Under the pieces are notes generated by a model. It had not been told where the DNA came from. It did not search any database and saw nothing but the letters and a program-made list of their open reading frames with translations. A stretch of 64,000 nucleotides of DNA from Paraburkholderia xenovorans LB400. Lineage in GTDB: Bacteria > Pseudomonadota > Gammaproteobacteria > Burkholderiales > Burkholderiaceae. This document shows, piece after piece, positions 17,218 to 25,932 of this stretch. The stretch is taken from positions 4,650,001 through 4,714,000 of the forward strand of contig NC_007951.1 of NCBI RefSeq assembly GCF_000013645.1, written 5' to 3'. Within the stretch, counting starts at the first letter, position 1. Each line of letters begins with the position of its first letter. A program made the position numbers and the translations under genes.

Positions 17218-18653
17218 GACATGTCCCAATCGAAATCGTCCGGCGCCGCGGCTTCGGCGCGAGGTATGCGTGCCGCGCGCCGCACGGTCGTGGTCCTGTC
17301 AGCGGCCGTCGTGCCCGGACTCGCCGCCGAAGCCGACTTCGCATACGCCGATGTCGCCGCCTGAGCGGCGGCCGCCGCGCCCGCTGCGTTGGCGCCGGTG
17401 GCCGGCGCGCCGCCGCCGATCTCGCGGATCGTCAAGCCATTCAACTCGATACCCGCCGCCGCGAGCCGCTGACGGAAGCTCTCGCCCTGCATGGCAAGGC
17501 GCGCGGCACCGCCCGGACTGGCCTGCACCCGCGCGACGAGTCGTGTGCCGGTCAGCGTCAATTCCGCGTCGACGGTGCCGAGCGTCGGCAGCGACAGCGT
17601 CAGGCGCGTGCGCCACGGCTGGTCGTCCTCGCTCGCCGTGCCGCCGCCGCTGCGGTCCCATTCGTCGCCTTCCTGTTCGATGGTCCAGTCGAGCCTCGCG
17701 CCCGGCCACGCTTCGCCGGTCCAGCGGAACTGTCCGGTTGCGAGCAGATCGAGCTGCTGGCGCACGAGGGGCACGGTCGCGGGATGAACCGCGGCCGCCA
17801 TCGACTGCGAATTCTGCGACGAACCGCCGTCGGCCGGTTGCGCCGCCGCGCTGTGCAGGCCGGCATGCGCGGGCTGGGCGTTCAGGTCGGACAGGGAACT
17901 GGCCAGCACTTCGCCGGCCATGAAACGGGCGGCCTGCGCAGTCTGGATCGACGGCATGGGGCGGCCGACGGCGTCAGCCGCGCCGTTCGGTGGGCCATTG
18001 GGCGAGCCATTCGGCGCGGCGCCCGAGCCCTGCCGGCCCGGACCGCTAGCGGAGGAAGACGCCTCGCCGGCGTCGTTCGCCCAGTCGAGCGGCAATTGCG
18101 CGGCGGCGGCCACCAGCCTGTTCTGCGCCTCGGCGGCGAGCGACGCGGGCGAACGCTGGCCCGCCAGCCATTGCGCGAGATGGGCTTCGTAGAACAGACC
18201 ACTGTCGCCGACGGTCTGTTCGAGCGCGGCCGCGAGCGCCGCGACCGGCACCTGGGCCGCGGCCACATTGGCGGTGGCCGCGCTCACGCCGGTGGCGGCG
18301 GCATTCGGATTGGCGCTTGAAGCGGCGGCAGCCGTCGCGCCGAACAGCGGCAACGCATCGACTTCGACATCGAGCGCCGGTGCGGCTGGCCAGATCGGCG
18401 TCTGCCCGAACACCGCGGGCGTGGCCTCGCCGCCCGAGCGCAGAATCGCGGTGAGCGTGAGCGCGACGGCGGACAGCGCGGTTTGCGCGGAAGGCTGCGG
18501 CGCGGGCGTCTCGATGAGCGCCGGCATAGTCGGCGCGGTTTCGACGCCCGCCGTGCCGGCTTGCGACGCTGCCGCACTGCCGGGCGCGATATTGAGCAGA
18601 CTGTCGATCCGGCTCGCGAGCACCGAAGCGACGGCCGTGTCGATTCCGTTCAT
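17214..18653 (-). CDS. FliK-like hook-length control protein (second copy)
   Basis: The 479-residue protein has a long Ala/Pro-rich, low-complexity N-terminal region. Its C-terminal part is FliK-like (Flg_hook): WRTRLTLSLPTLGTVDAELT, then LAMQGESFRQRLAAAGIELNG. FliK measures hook length and signals FlhB to switch export from hook to filament proteins. A different FliK occurs in the fliFGHIJK operon (25933-27396), so this is a paralogue. It is coupled to the FlhB-C-like gene and lies downstream of fliT. Whether it works in the same flagellum or has another role is unknown. The Ala-rich tail may be unstructured. Confidence 0.85.
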   Translation of the reverse strand: MNGIDTAVASVLASRIDSLLNIAPGSAAASQAGTAGVETAPTMPALIETPAPQPSAQTALSAVALTLTAILRSGGEATPAVFGQTPIWPAAPALDVEVDALPLFGATAAAASSANPNAAATGVSAATANVAAAQVPVAALAAALEQTVGDSGLFYEAHLAQWLAGQRSPASLAAEAQNRLVAAAAQLPLDWANDAGEASSSASGPGRQGSGAAPNGSPNGPPNGAADAVGRPMPSIQTAQAARFMAGEVLASSLSDLNAQPAHAGLHSAAAQPADGGSSQNSQSMAAAVHPATVPLVRQQLDLLATGQFRWTGEAWPGARLDWTIEQEGDEWDRSGGGTASEDDQPWRTRLTLSLPTLGTVDAELTLTGTRLVARVQASPGGAARLAMQGESFRQRLAAAGIELNGLTIREIGGGAPATGANAAGAAAAAQAATSAYAKSASAASPGTTAADRTTTVRRAARIPRAEAAAPDDFDWDMS

Positions 18654-18744
18654 GCCGATTCCTTGGTCACATTGGCGGCGGCGCGCTCAAATCAAGTCAG
18701 TGAGCCGGATGGATAGAGGCGCAGGCGGCGCTAGCGCGCAAAAC

Positions 18745-19071
18745 TCAGCGCGCCCCGTACAGCTCCTTGAGCACGTGAGTCGGCCGGCCGGCGAACAGCG
18801 CCGACAGACCGGCCATGCGCGGATTCGCCAGATCGCGGATCGCGGCGTCGTCGGCAAGGATCTGGCGGATCAGCGCGTATTTGCGCAGACGCTCCGCCTC
18901 GTCGAGCTTCACGCCGGTTTCGGCGTCTCGCAACGCCTCCACCAGATGCCGGTACTCCTCTTGCAGGTGGACGAGATCGTTCCACAGTGCGCGCCGGGCA
19001 GCCGTCAGCATGCGGCAGGAAATCGCTGCAATCGCCTCGTAACGGGCGAAGTATTCTGCGTTCGATGTCAT
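18745..19071 (-). CDS. fliT: Flagellar export chaperone FliT
   Basis: This 108-residue, mostly helical cytosolic protein is in the position and size class of FliT, the chaperone for the filament cap FliD. Its sequence (EYFARYEAIAAISCRMLTAA and a helical C-terminus) fits the poorly conserved FliT family. The ATG at 19071 overlaps the fliS stop, showing coupling in a fliS-fliT operon read leftward from a sigma-28-like promoter at 19588-19615. fliD itself is not in the window. Confidence 0.85.
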   Translation of the reverse strand: MTSNAEYFARYEAIAAISCRMLTAARRALWNDLVHLQEEYRHLVEALRDAETGVKLDEAERLRKYALIRQILADDAAIRDLANPRMAGLSALFAGRPTHVLKELYGAR

Positions 19072-19502
19072 CTCATGCTTTCCGCGGCCGGCTGAGCTGC
19101 CATCCGCGCGATCTCCGGGGCAATCCCGATCCATGCTTCCTCGAGTGTCGCCAGAAGGCCGTCCACCTCGACCAGCATCGCCTCGCTCTGTTTTATATTG
19201 GCTTCGAGCAGCCGGCGCGACATATAGCTATATAGCGCATTCAACCGCTCTGCAATCTCGCCGCCCGCCTCGAGGTTGAGCGACTGCTGCAGCCCGCTTT
19301 CGACGATCTGGATCGCCTTGCCGATCGCTTCTCCACGAGCCGGCACGTTGCCTTGCTGCAGGTGCATGCGGGCCTGCGCGATGGCCTGCCGGGCGCCCTG
19401 ATACAACATCACGATCAGACGATGCGGACTCGCGCCCATCACCCCTGTCTCGACGCCGACGCGTGCGTACGCATTGGCTCCAGAGTGTCCTGGGGAAAAC
19501 AT
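19068..19502 (-). CDS. fliS: Flagellin export chaperone FliS
   Basis: The 144-residue product has the FliS core: the SPHRLIVMLYQGARQAIAQA helix, and YSYMSRRLLEANIKQSEAML near the middle. FliS binds the C-terminus of flagellin in the cytosol, prevents premature polymerisation and hands it to FlhA. The start at 19502 is supported by GGAGGAG six bases upstream. The frame is open further upstream, but that part is not FliS-like. It is followed by overlapping fliT. Confidence 0.95.
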   Translation of the reverse strand: MFSPGHSGANAYARVGVETGVMGASPHRLIVMLYQGARQAIAQARMHLQQGNVPARGEAIGKAIQIVESGLQQSLNLEAGGEIAERLNALYSYMSRRLLEANIKQSEAMLVEVDGLLATLEEAWIGIAPEIARMAAQPAAESMR

Positions 19503-19587
19503 CGGCGCTCCTCCTCTCTTGCACTGCGGTTGGTCGTGGCTCCTGATCCGGGCACGTTGCCGCGCCCCGATTTCTGCCTGTACCTGG

Positions 19588-19615
19588 TTATCGGATAGGC
19601 AGCGCGAAAGCTTTA
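19588..19615 (-). promoter_or_regulatory. Sigma-28-like promoter of fliST
   Basis: On the minus strand TAAAGCTT, 12 bases, TCCGATAA. The consensus is TAAAGTTT, 11 bases, GCCGATAA, so both boxes match well but the spacer is one base long. It lies about 85 bases before the fliS start. Confidence 0.65.
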
Positions 19616-19719
19616 GGCCGGTGTAAGGAGGATTAAGGGGCCAATTGACGCGGCCCACGAAGGCCGCACGGCATGCACGCGTTCGGGCGGGCGGGTGAGC
19701 CTTGCCGCCCGGGTCGCGT

Positions 19720-20055
19720 TCACACCGACATCTGCATGATGTCGTTATAGGCGGACACGAGCTTGTTGCGCACCTGCAGGCCGAACTGGAAGCCCACGTT
19801 GGCCTTCTGCATGTCGACCATCACGTCGTTCAGCGACACGTTCGACGCGCCGAGTTCGAACGCCTGCGATTCACCGATCGCCTTGGTCTGATCGCCGCTG
19901 ATCTTGTCGAGCGATGCTTTGAGCGCGGAGGCAAAGCCGGTGGGCGTTGCCGCGCCGGACGTATCGGCGACGGCCGTGCTGCCGCCGGCCGCTTGCGCCG
20001 CCATCGACTGCATCTGTTGCAGCGCCGACGAGAGCGCGTTCACGGGGAAAGTCAT
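19720..20055 (-). CDS. fliE: Flagellar hook-basal body protein FliE
   Basis: FliE joins the MS ring to the proximal rod and is an early export substrate. The 111-residue protein starts MTFPVNALSSALQQMQSMAA, with TCCAGG-type ribosome-binding sequence upstream. It ends with the conserved block VSLNDVMVDMQKANVGFQFG followed by QVRNKLVSAYNDIM. It is transcribed away from fliF across a 236-base divergent region, the common layout in this group. Confidence 0.95.
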   Translation of the reverse strand: MTFPVNALSSALQQMQSMAAQAAGGSTAVADTSGAATPTGFASALKASLDKISGDQTKAIGESQAFELGASNVSLNDVMVDMQKANVGFQFGLQVRNKLVSAYNDIMQMSV

Positions 20056-20291
20056 GTTTTCTCCAGGGAATGACGACCGGCATGCCGGAACCGTACCGAT
20101 CTGGACGAAAGCATAGCAGCGGGTCATACGGGAAAGCCCCGAAACTAGGGGGAAAACCCGGCTCTATTCAAGCAATCGGGTTGAGCCGCGCTGCGGATAA
20201 TTTCAAGGGTGAAAGTCTCTGTCCGTGCGCCCGCCGACCCTCGGTGCGGTGAGCGGCAGAACGCAAAAGGCATCCCGGAGAAACCCGACGC

Positions 20292-22094
20292 ATGGATTCG
20301 TCAGCCAACTCTTTGATCAACCCCGACGCCCGCATGGGCCTCGCCGGCGCGCAGCCTGGCGCCGGTGCGGCCGGCGCCGGCCAGGCCGGCGGCGCGGACC
20401 TGGGTGGCCTGTCGGGCGGTCTCGGCGGCAATTTCGGTCAGCGCCTGTCAGGCCTCGCGCAAATGCGCGGCAACCCGCGCGCCCCGTTGATTTTCGCAGT
20501 CGCGCTGCTGGTCGCCGTGGTGGCGGGCCTGTTCCTGTGGTCGCGGGCGCCGGACTACAAGGTGCTCTACAGCAATCTGTCGGACCGCGACGGCGGCGCC
20601 ATCATCACCGCGTTGCAGGCGGCCAACATTCCCTACAAGTTCTCCGACGCGGGCGGGGCGATCCTCGTGCCGGCCGAGCAGGTGCATGAAATGCGGCTGC
20701 GCCTCGCGTCGCAGGGGTTGCCCAAGAGCGGCTCGGTCGGCTTCGAACTGATGGACAACCAGAAGTTCGGCATCAGCCAGTTCGCCGAGCAGATCAACTA
20801 TCAGCGCGCACTGGAAGGCGAACTGGAGCGCACGGTCGAATCGATTTCGTCGGTGAAATCGGCCCGCGTGCATCTGGCGATTCCGAAGCCCTCCGTATTC
20901 GTGCGCGACAAGGAAGCGCCGTCCGCCTCCGTGCTGGTCAACCTTTACCCGGGCCGCGCGCTCGACGAAGGCCAGGTGCTGGCGATCACGCATATGGTCT
21001 CCTCGGCGGTGCCGGATATGCCGGTGAAGGGCGTGACCATTCTCGACCAGGACGGCAATCTGCTCACGCAGCCGTCCACCGGCAGCGGCCTCGACGCTTC
21101 GCAACTGAAATACCGCCAGCAGATCGAGCGCAGCACCCAGCAGCGCATCGACGCGATCCTCGCGCCGCTGTTCGGCTCGGGCAACGCGCATTCGCAAGTG
21201 AGCGCCGACATCGACTTCTCGCGCAGCGAGCAGACCTCGGAAAACTACGGCCCGAACGGCAACCCACAACAGGCGGCGATCCGCAGCCAGCAGTCGAGCA
21301 GCGCCACCGAAATGTCGCAAGGCGGCGCCTCGGGCGTGCCGGGCGCGCTGTCGAACCAGCCGCCGCAGCCGGCTTCGGCGCCGATCAACGCGCCGACCGG
21401 CGCGAGCGGCGTGACGACCACGCCGGTCAGCGACCGCAAGGATTCGACCACCAACTACGAACTCGACAAGACCGTACGGCACCTCGAACGGCCGATGGGC
21501 GGCATCAAGCGTCTGTCGGTGGCGGTGGTGGTGAATTACCTGCGGGTGGTCGACGCCAAGGGTCATGCCACCATGCAGCCGGTCACCGCCGACAAGCTCG
21601 CGCAGGTCAATCAGCTGGTCAAGGACGCGATGGGCTTCGATGCCGCGCGCGGCGACTCGGTCAACGTGGTCAACAGTCCGTTCACCACCGACCTCGACCC
21701 GAACGCCGACCTGCCGTGGTGGCGCACGCCGGACATGATCGCGCTCGCCAGGCAGGTCGCCACTTACCTCGGCATCGGCGCGGTCGCCCTGTTCCTTTAC
21801 TTCGTGATGGTGAAGCCGGCGCTGCGCCGCGCCTTCCCGCCGCCGGAGCCGGTGGTCGCCGGGGCGCTGCCGTCGCCGGACGAGCCGATCCTGCTGGATG
21901 GCATTCCCGCCGCCGAGCGCGCGGGCGCGGGCGGAAGTTCGGTCGCCGAACTGGAATCCGACAGCGAACTGCTCGCGCTCGAAAACTCCAAGCACAAATA
22001 TGAGCGGAACCTGGAATTCGCGCGCAACATCGCGCGCCAGGATCCGAAGATCGTCGCAACCGTCGTGAAAAATTGGGTGTCCGATGAGCGCTGA
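20292..22094 (+). CDS. fliF: Flagellar MS-ring protein FliF
   Basis: FliF forms the membrane-embedded MS/C ring base of the flagellar motor. The 600-residue protein has two membrane segments (about residues 65-84 and 490-510) flanking a large periplasmic region with ring-building motifs such as DYKVLYSNLSDRDGG and NYELDKTVRH. The cytoplasmic tail that binds FliG ends at the C-terminus. The N-terminus is Gly/Ala-rich. It opens the fliFGHIJK operon, and its last bases overlap fliG. Confidence 0.97.
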   Translation: MDSSANSLINPDARMGLAGAQPGAGAAGAGQAGGADLGGLSGGLGGNFGQRLSGLAQMRGNPRAPLIFAVALLVAVVAGLFLWSRAPDYKVLYSNLSDRDGGAIITALQAANIPYKFSDAGGAILVPAEQVHEMRLRLASQGLPKSGSVGFELMDNQKFGISQFAEQINYQRALEGELERTVESISSVKSARVHLAIPKPSVFVRDKEAPSASVLVNLYPGRALDEGQVLAITHMVSSAVPDMPVKGVTILDQDGNLLTQPSTGSGLDASQLKYRQQIERSTQQRIDAILAPLFGSGNAHSQVSADIDFSRSEQTSENYGPNGNPQQAAIRSQQSSSATEMSQGGASGVPGALSNQPPQPASAPINAPTGASGVTTTPVSDRKDSTTNYELDKTVRHLERPMGGIKRLSVAVVVNYLRVVDAKGHATMQPVTADKLAQVNQLVKDAMGFDAARGDSVNVVNSPFTTDLDPNADLPWWRTPDMIALARQVATYLGIGAVALFLYFVMVKPALRRAFPPPEPVVAGALPSPDEPILLDGIPAAERAGAGGSSVAELESDSELLALENSKHKYERNLEFARNIARQDPKIVATVVKNWVSDER

Positions 22095-23079
22095 AGGCGT
22101 AATGAAGAGCGCGCTCCTGCTGATGTCGATTGGCGAGGAAGAAGCCGCGCAGGTGTTCAAGTTCCTCGGGCCGCGCGAAGTCCAGAAGATCGGCGTCGCG
22201 ATGGCCGCACTGAAGAGCGTGACCCGCGAGCAGGTCGACGAAGTCCTGCAGGAGTTCGTGCGCGAGGCCGAGCAGCACACCGGCATGTCGCTCGATTCGA
22301 GCGAGTACATCCGCTCGGTGCTGACCAAGGCGCTCGGCGACGACAAGGCCGGCGCGATCATCGACCGGATTCTGCAGGGCAGCGATACCAGCGGTATCGA
22401 AGGCCTGAAGTGGATGGATTCCGCGGCGGTCGCCGAACTCATCAAGAACGAGCATCCGCAGATCATCGCCACCATCCTCGTTCACCTGGACCGCGATCAG
22501 GCGTCGGAAATCGTCGCCTGCTTCACGGAGCGGCTGCGCAACGACGTGCTGCTGCGCATCGCCACGCTCGACGGCATCCAGCCGGCCGCGCTGCGCGAAC
22601 TCGACGACGTGCTGACGGGCCTCCTGTCCGGCAGCGACAACCTCAAGCGCAGCCCGATGGGCGGCATCCGCACGGCGGCCGAAATTCTCAACTTCATGTC
22701 GAGCAATCATGAAGAAGGCGTGATCGAGAACGTTCGCCAGTACGACGCGGAACTTGCGCAGAAGATCATTGATCAGATGTTTGTGTTCGAGAACCTGCTC
22801 GATCTGGAAGACCGCGCGATCCAGCTGCTGCTGAAGGAAGTCGAGTCCGAAGCGTTGATCATCTCGCTAAAGGGCGCGCCGCCCGCGCTGCGCCAGAAGT
22901 TCCTGTCGAACATGTCGCAGCGTGCCGCCGAACTGCTCGCCGAAGATCTGGACGCGCGCGGTCCGGTGCGCGTCTCCGAAGTCGAGACGCAGCAGCGCCG
23001 CATCCTGCAGATCGTGCGCAACCTGGCCGAAGGCGGCCAGATCGTTCTAGGCGGCAAGGCCGAAGATGCATATGTCTGA
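22084..23079 (+). CDS. fliG: Flagellar motor switch protein FliG
   Basis: FliG is the C-ring component that touches the stator and sets torque and rotation sense. The 331-residue product keeps the family landmarks: the N-terminal FliF-binding part (LLMSIGEEEAAQVFKFLGPR), the EHPQIIATILVHLD middle-domain EHPQ motif, and the charged C-terminal helix around FENLLDLEDRAIQLLLKEVE. Length matches E. coli FliG. It overlaps fliF by 11 bases and fliH by 14 bases. Confidence 0.98.
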   Translation: MSAEGVMKSALLLMSIGEEEAAQVFKFLGPREVQKIGVAMAALKSVTREQVDEVLQEFVREAEQHTGMSLDSSEYIRSVLTKALGDDKAGAIIDRILQGSDTSGIEGLKWMDSAAVAELIKNEHPQIIATILVHLDRDQASEIVACFTERLRNDVLLRIATLDGIQPAALRELDDVLTGLLSGSDNLKRSPMGGIRTAAEILNFMSSNHEEGVIENVRQYDAELAQKIIDQMFVFENLLDLEDRAIQLLLKEVESEALIISLKGAPPALRQKFLSNMSQRAAELLAEDLDARGPVRVSEVETQQRRILQIVRNLAEGGQIVLGGKAEDAYV

Positions 23080-23749
23080 TTCGAACTCCACGGCGAAGGA
23101 AAGCCTCTCGGCCTACCAGCGCTGGGAGATGGCCTCGTTCGATCCGGCGCCTCCGGCACCGCCCGAACCCGAAGTCGACGACGGCGCATTCGAGGCCGAA
23201 CTCGAACGTCTGCGCGAGGCCGCGCATGCACAGGGCATCGCCTCCGGTCATGTGGCCGGTCAGGCGCTCGGCTATCAGGCCGGCTACGAGCAAGGTCATG
23301 CGCAGGGTTTCGAGCAAGGCCAGAGCGAAGCGCGTGAAGAAGCGGCGCGGCTCGCCGCCCTGGCCGAAACCTTCAAGGCGGCGCTCGAGGGCGCCCAGGG
23401 CGCGATCTCCGAAACGCTGGTCGCACTGGCGCTCGACATCGCGCAACAGGTGGTGCGTCAGCACGTGCAGCACGACCCGACCGCGCTGATCGCCGCCGCG
23501 CGCGAGGTGCTGGCGAGCGAGCCCACGCTGGTCGGCGCGCCCGCACTGATCGTGAGTCCCGCCGATCTGCCGGTGGTCGAAGCCTATCTGATGGAAGAAC
23601 TGCAAACGCGCGGCTGGACCGTGCGCACCGATCCGGCGGTGGAGCGCGGCGGCTGCCGCGCCCAGGCCGGCACCGGCGAAGTGGACGCCGGCATCGATAC
23701 GCGCTGGGAGCGCGTGGCCGCCGCACTCGGCAAGGTGAGCACATGGTGA
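23066..23749 (+). CDS. fliH: Flagellar assembly protein FliH
   Basis: FliH is the peripheral stalk and negative regulator of the FliI export ATPase. The 227-residue protein shows repeated small-x3-small (GxxxG-like) spacing in GIASGHVAGQALGYQAGYEQ, a family hallmark that forms a helical dimer. A C-terminal FliI-binding domain follows. The ATG at 23066 is used, but 23072 is an equally possible start. It overlaps fliG upstream and fliI downstream. Confidence 0.95.
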   Translation: MHMSDSNSTAKESLSAYQRWEMASFDPAPPAPPEPEVDDGAFEAELERLREAAHAQGIASGHVAGQALGYQAGYEQGHAQGFEQGQSEAREEAARLAALAETFKAALEGAQGAISETLVALALDIAQQVVRQHVQHDPTALIAAAREVLASEPTLVGAPALIVSPADLPVVEAYLMEELQTRGWTVRTDPAVERGGCRAQAGTGEVDAGIDTRWERVAAALGKVSTW

Positions 23750-25401
23750 AGCCGACGCTCGAAGAGATTCGCGCCAGCGATCTGACGCCGCTCGAACGCG
23801 AGCTGGCATTGGCGTCGTTCGGCGCCGAGGCGCTGGCCGACGTTCCGGATGCGGTAATGCCCGCTGCGGCCGCCGTCGCGGCCATCGACGCCGCGCTGCG
23901 CGATTCCGCGCATACCCATCCGGCGGAGGGCGTCGCCGCGATCCGCGACGCCGCTGCTTCGAGCCCGGCTTCCGCCGCCTCCGCCCACGCCATCCACGCG
24001 CCTTACGACCCCGCGCTCGACAGCAACCCGTACATGCAAGCCTGGCGGGGCCGCCTCGACGCATTGCGCGCCCGCAACGCGATCGCCAGGCCGATGCGCG
24101 CGTGCGGGCGTCTCACCCGCGCCGCCGGTCTGGTGCTCGAAGCGGTCGGCCTGCGCCTCTCGGTGGGCGCCGAAGTGATGATCGAACTGCCGCAAGGCAG
24201 TTCGCTGCCGATGGCCGAGGCCGAAGTGGTCGGCTTCTCCGGCGACAAACTGTTTCTGATGCCGACCACCGAAGTGATGGGCCTGCTGCCCGGCGCACGC
24301 GTGTTTCCGCTCGAAAGCGCGCCGATCGCCGATCCGATGGCGGGCGCCAAGCGCCTGCCGGTCGGCTGGGAATTGCTCGGCCGCGTGCTGGATGCGTCCG
24401 GCCGTCCGCTCGACGGACTCGGTCCTCTCGGCGCGCATGCCGACGCGCCGCTGTCCGCACCGGTCATCAATCCGCTGAACCGCGAACCGATTCACAAGGT
24501 GCTCGACGTCGGCGTGCGCGCGATCAACGCGCTGCTGACCGTTGGCCGCGGCCAGCGCATGGGCCTGTTCGCCGGTTCGGGCGTGGGTAAATCGGTGCTG
24601 CTCGGCACGATGGCGCGCTACACCAGCGCCGAAGTGATCGTGATCGGCCTGATCGGCGAGCGCGGCCGTGAAGTGAAGGAATTCATCGAGCAGATTCTCG
24701 GCGAGGAAGGTCTGGCGCGCTCCGTGGTGATCGCCGCTCCCGCCGACGTCTCGCCGCTTCTGCGGATGCAGGCTGCGTCGTATTCGACGTCGCTTGCCGA
24801 ATATTTCCGCGACCAGGGCAAGCACGTGCTGTTGCTAATGGATTCGCTGACCCGTTACGCGATGGCGCAGCGCGAGATTGCGCTGGCCGTGGGCGAGCCG
24901 CCCGCCACCAAGGGCTATCCGCCTTCGGTGTTCGCCAAGCTGCCGGCGCTCGTCGAGCGGACCGGCAACGGCCCGGCGGGCGGCGGCTCGATCACCGCGT
25001 TCTACACCGTGCTGACCGAGGGCGACGACCAGCAGGACCCGATCGCCGACTCCGCGCGGGCGATTCTGGACGGCCACATCGTGCTGTCGCGCTCGCTGGC
25101 CGAAGCCGGCCACTATCCGGCCATCGACATCGAAGCGTCGATTAGCCGCGCAATGACCGCGTTGATCGACGATAACCATCTCGAGAAGACGCGTATGTTC
25201 AAGCAGATGCTGTCGCGCTATCAGCGCAATCGCGATCTGATCAACGTCGGCGCGTATTCGAGCGGGCGCGATGCGCTGCTCGACCGTGCCATCGCGCTGT
25301 ATCCGCGGATGGAAGCATTTTTGCAGCAAGGTTTTCGCGAGTGCGCGAACTTTGAACCGAGTCTCGAAATGCTGGACGCGCTGTTTGCCCAAGGAGGCTG
25401 A
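23743..25401 (+). CDS. fliI: Flagellum-specific export ATPase FliI
   Basis: FliI is an F1-beta-like ATPase that energises and orders type III export at the flagellar base. The 552-residue sequence has the Walker A motif GLFAGSGVGKSVLLG near 270-284, LLLMDSLTRYAMAQRE as Walker B region, and the C-terminal GAYSSGRDALLDRAI. It is about 90 residues longer than E. coli FliI because of an Ala-rich N-terminal stretch (about 40-90) that does not look conserved. It overlaps fliH by 7 bases and precedes fliJ by 2 bases. Confidence 0.97.
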   Translation: MVKPTLEEIRASDLTPLERELALASFGAEALADVPDAVMPAAAAVAAIDAALRDSAHTHPAEGVAAIRDAAASSPASAASAHAIHAPYDPALDSNPYMQAWRGRLDALRARNAIARPMRACGRLTRAAGLVLEAVGLRLSVGAEVMIELPQGSSLPMAEAEVVGFSGDKLFLMPTTEVMGLLPGARVFPLESAPIADPMAGAKRLPVGWELLGRVLDASGRPLDGLGPLGAHADAPLSAPVINPLNREPIHKVLDVGVRAINALLTVGRGQRMGLFAGSGVGKSVLLGTMARYTSAEVIVIGLIGERGREVKEFIEQILGEEGLARSVVIAAPADVSPLLRMQAASYSTSLAEYFRDQGKHVLLLMDSLTRYAMAQREIALAVGEPPATKGYPPSVFAKLPALVERTGNGPAGGGSITAFYTVLTEGDDQQDPIADSARAILDGHIVLSRSLAEAGHYPAIDIEASISRAMTALIDDNHLEKTRMFKQMLSRYQRNRDLINVGAYSSGRDALLDRAIALYPRMEAFLQQGFRECANFEPSLEMLDALFAQGG

Positions 25402-25403
25402 CG

Positions 25404-25853
25404 ATGGCGAAACACTTCCCGATCAAGACACTCATCGGCCTGGCTCAGGACGATGTGGACGCCGCGGCGCAACGTCTGGGCCGCGCGCAGCGCGAGCGCA
25501 ACGACGTGCAATCGCAACTCGATGCTCTCGTGCAGTATCGCGACGAATATCACGCGCGCTTCACGGCATCCGCCCAGACGGGCATGCCCGCGGGCAACAT
25601 GCGCAACTTCCAGGCATTCATCGACACGCTCGACGCCGCCATCGAACAGCAGCGCAACCTGCTGGCGACGGCCACCGCGCGCGTCGAGGCCGCGAAACCG
25701 GACTGGCAGCGTCAGAAGCAGAAGCTCGGTTCGTATGAAGTGCTGCAGGCGCGCGGCGAAGCCGCCGAAGCCAGGACCACGGCGCGGCGCGATCAGCGCG
25801 ACGCCGACGAACACGCGGCCCGGATTCTGAGAACGCGCACCGAAGGCGCATGA
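25404..25853 (+). CDS. fliJ: Flagellar export protein FliJ
   Basis: This 149-residue, highly charged coiled-coil protein starts MAKHFPIKTLIGLAQDDVDA, as in FliJ. FliJ is the gamma-like central stalk of the FliI ring and helps chaperone cargo release. Long heptad-rich helices run through the protein with no hydrophobic core domain. It sits two bases after fliI in the fliFGHIJK operon. Confidence 0.92.
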   Translation: MAKHFPIKTLIGLAQDDVDAAAQRLGRAQRERNDVQSQLDALVQYRDEYHARFTASAQTGMPAGNMRNFQAFIDTLDAAIEQQRNLLATATARVEAAKPDWQRQKQKLGSYEVLQARGEAAEARTTARRDQRDADEHAARILRTRTEGA

Positions 25854-25932
25854 ATTGCACGAGGCGCATGACGCGCATGAGCGCCGCCCCGATTGACTGA
25901 ACACCCCGTTTGACGGATTGACAGGATTCCCT

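Noticed and set aside
20056..20291. FlhDC box or sigma-70 promoter in the fliE-fliF divergent region
   Set aside because: GATAAT is present near 20198, but no correctly spaced -35 or convincing FlhDC half-sites could be fixed by eye.
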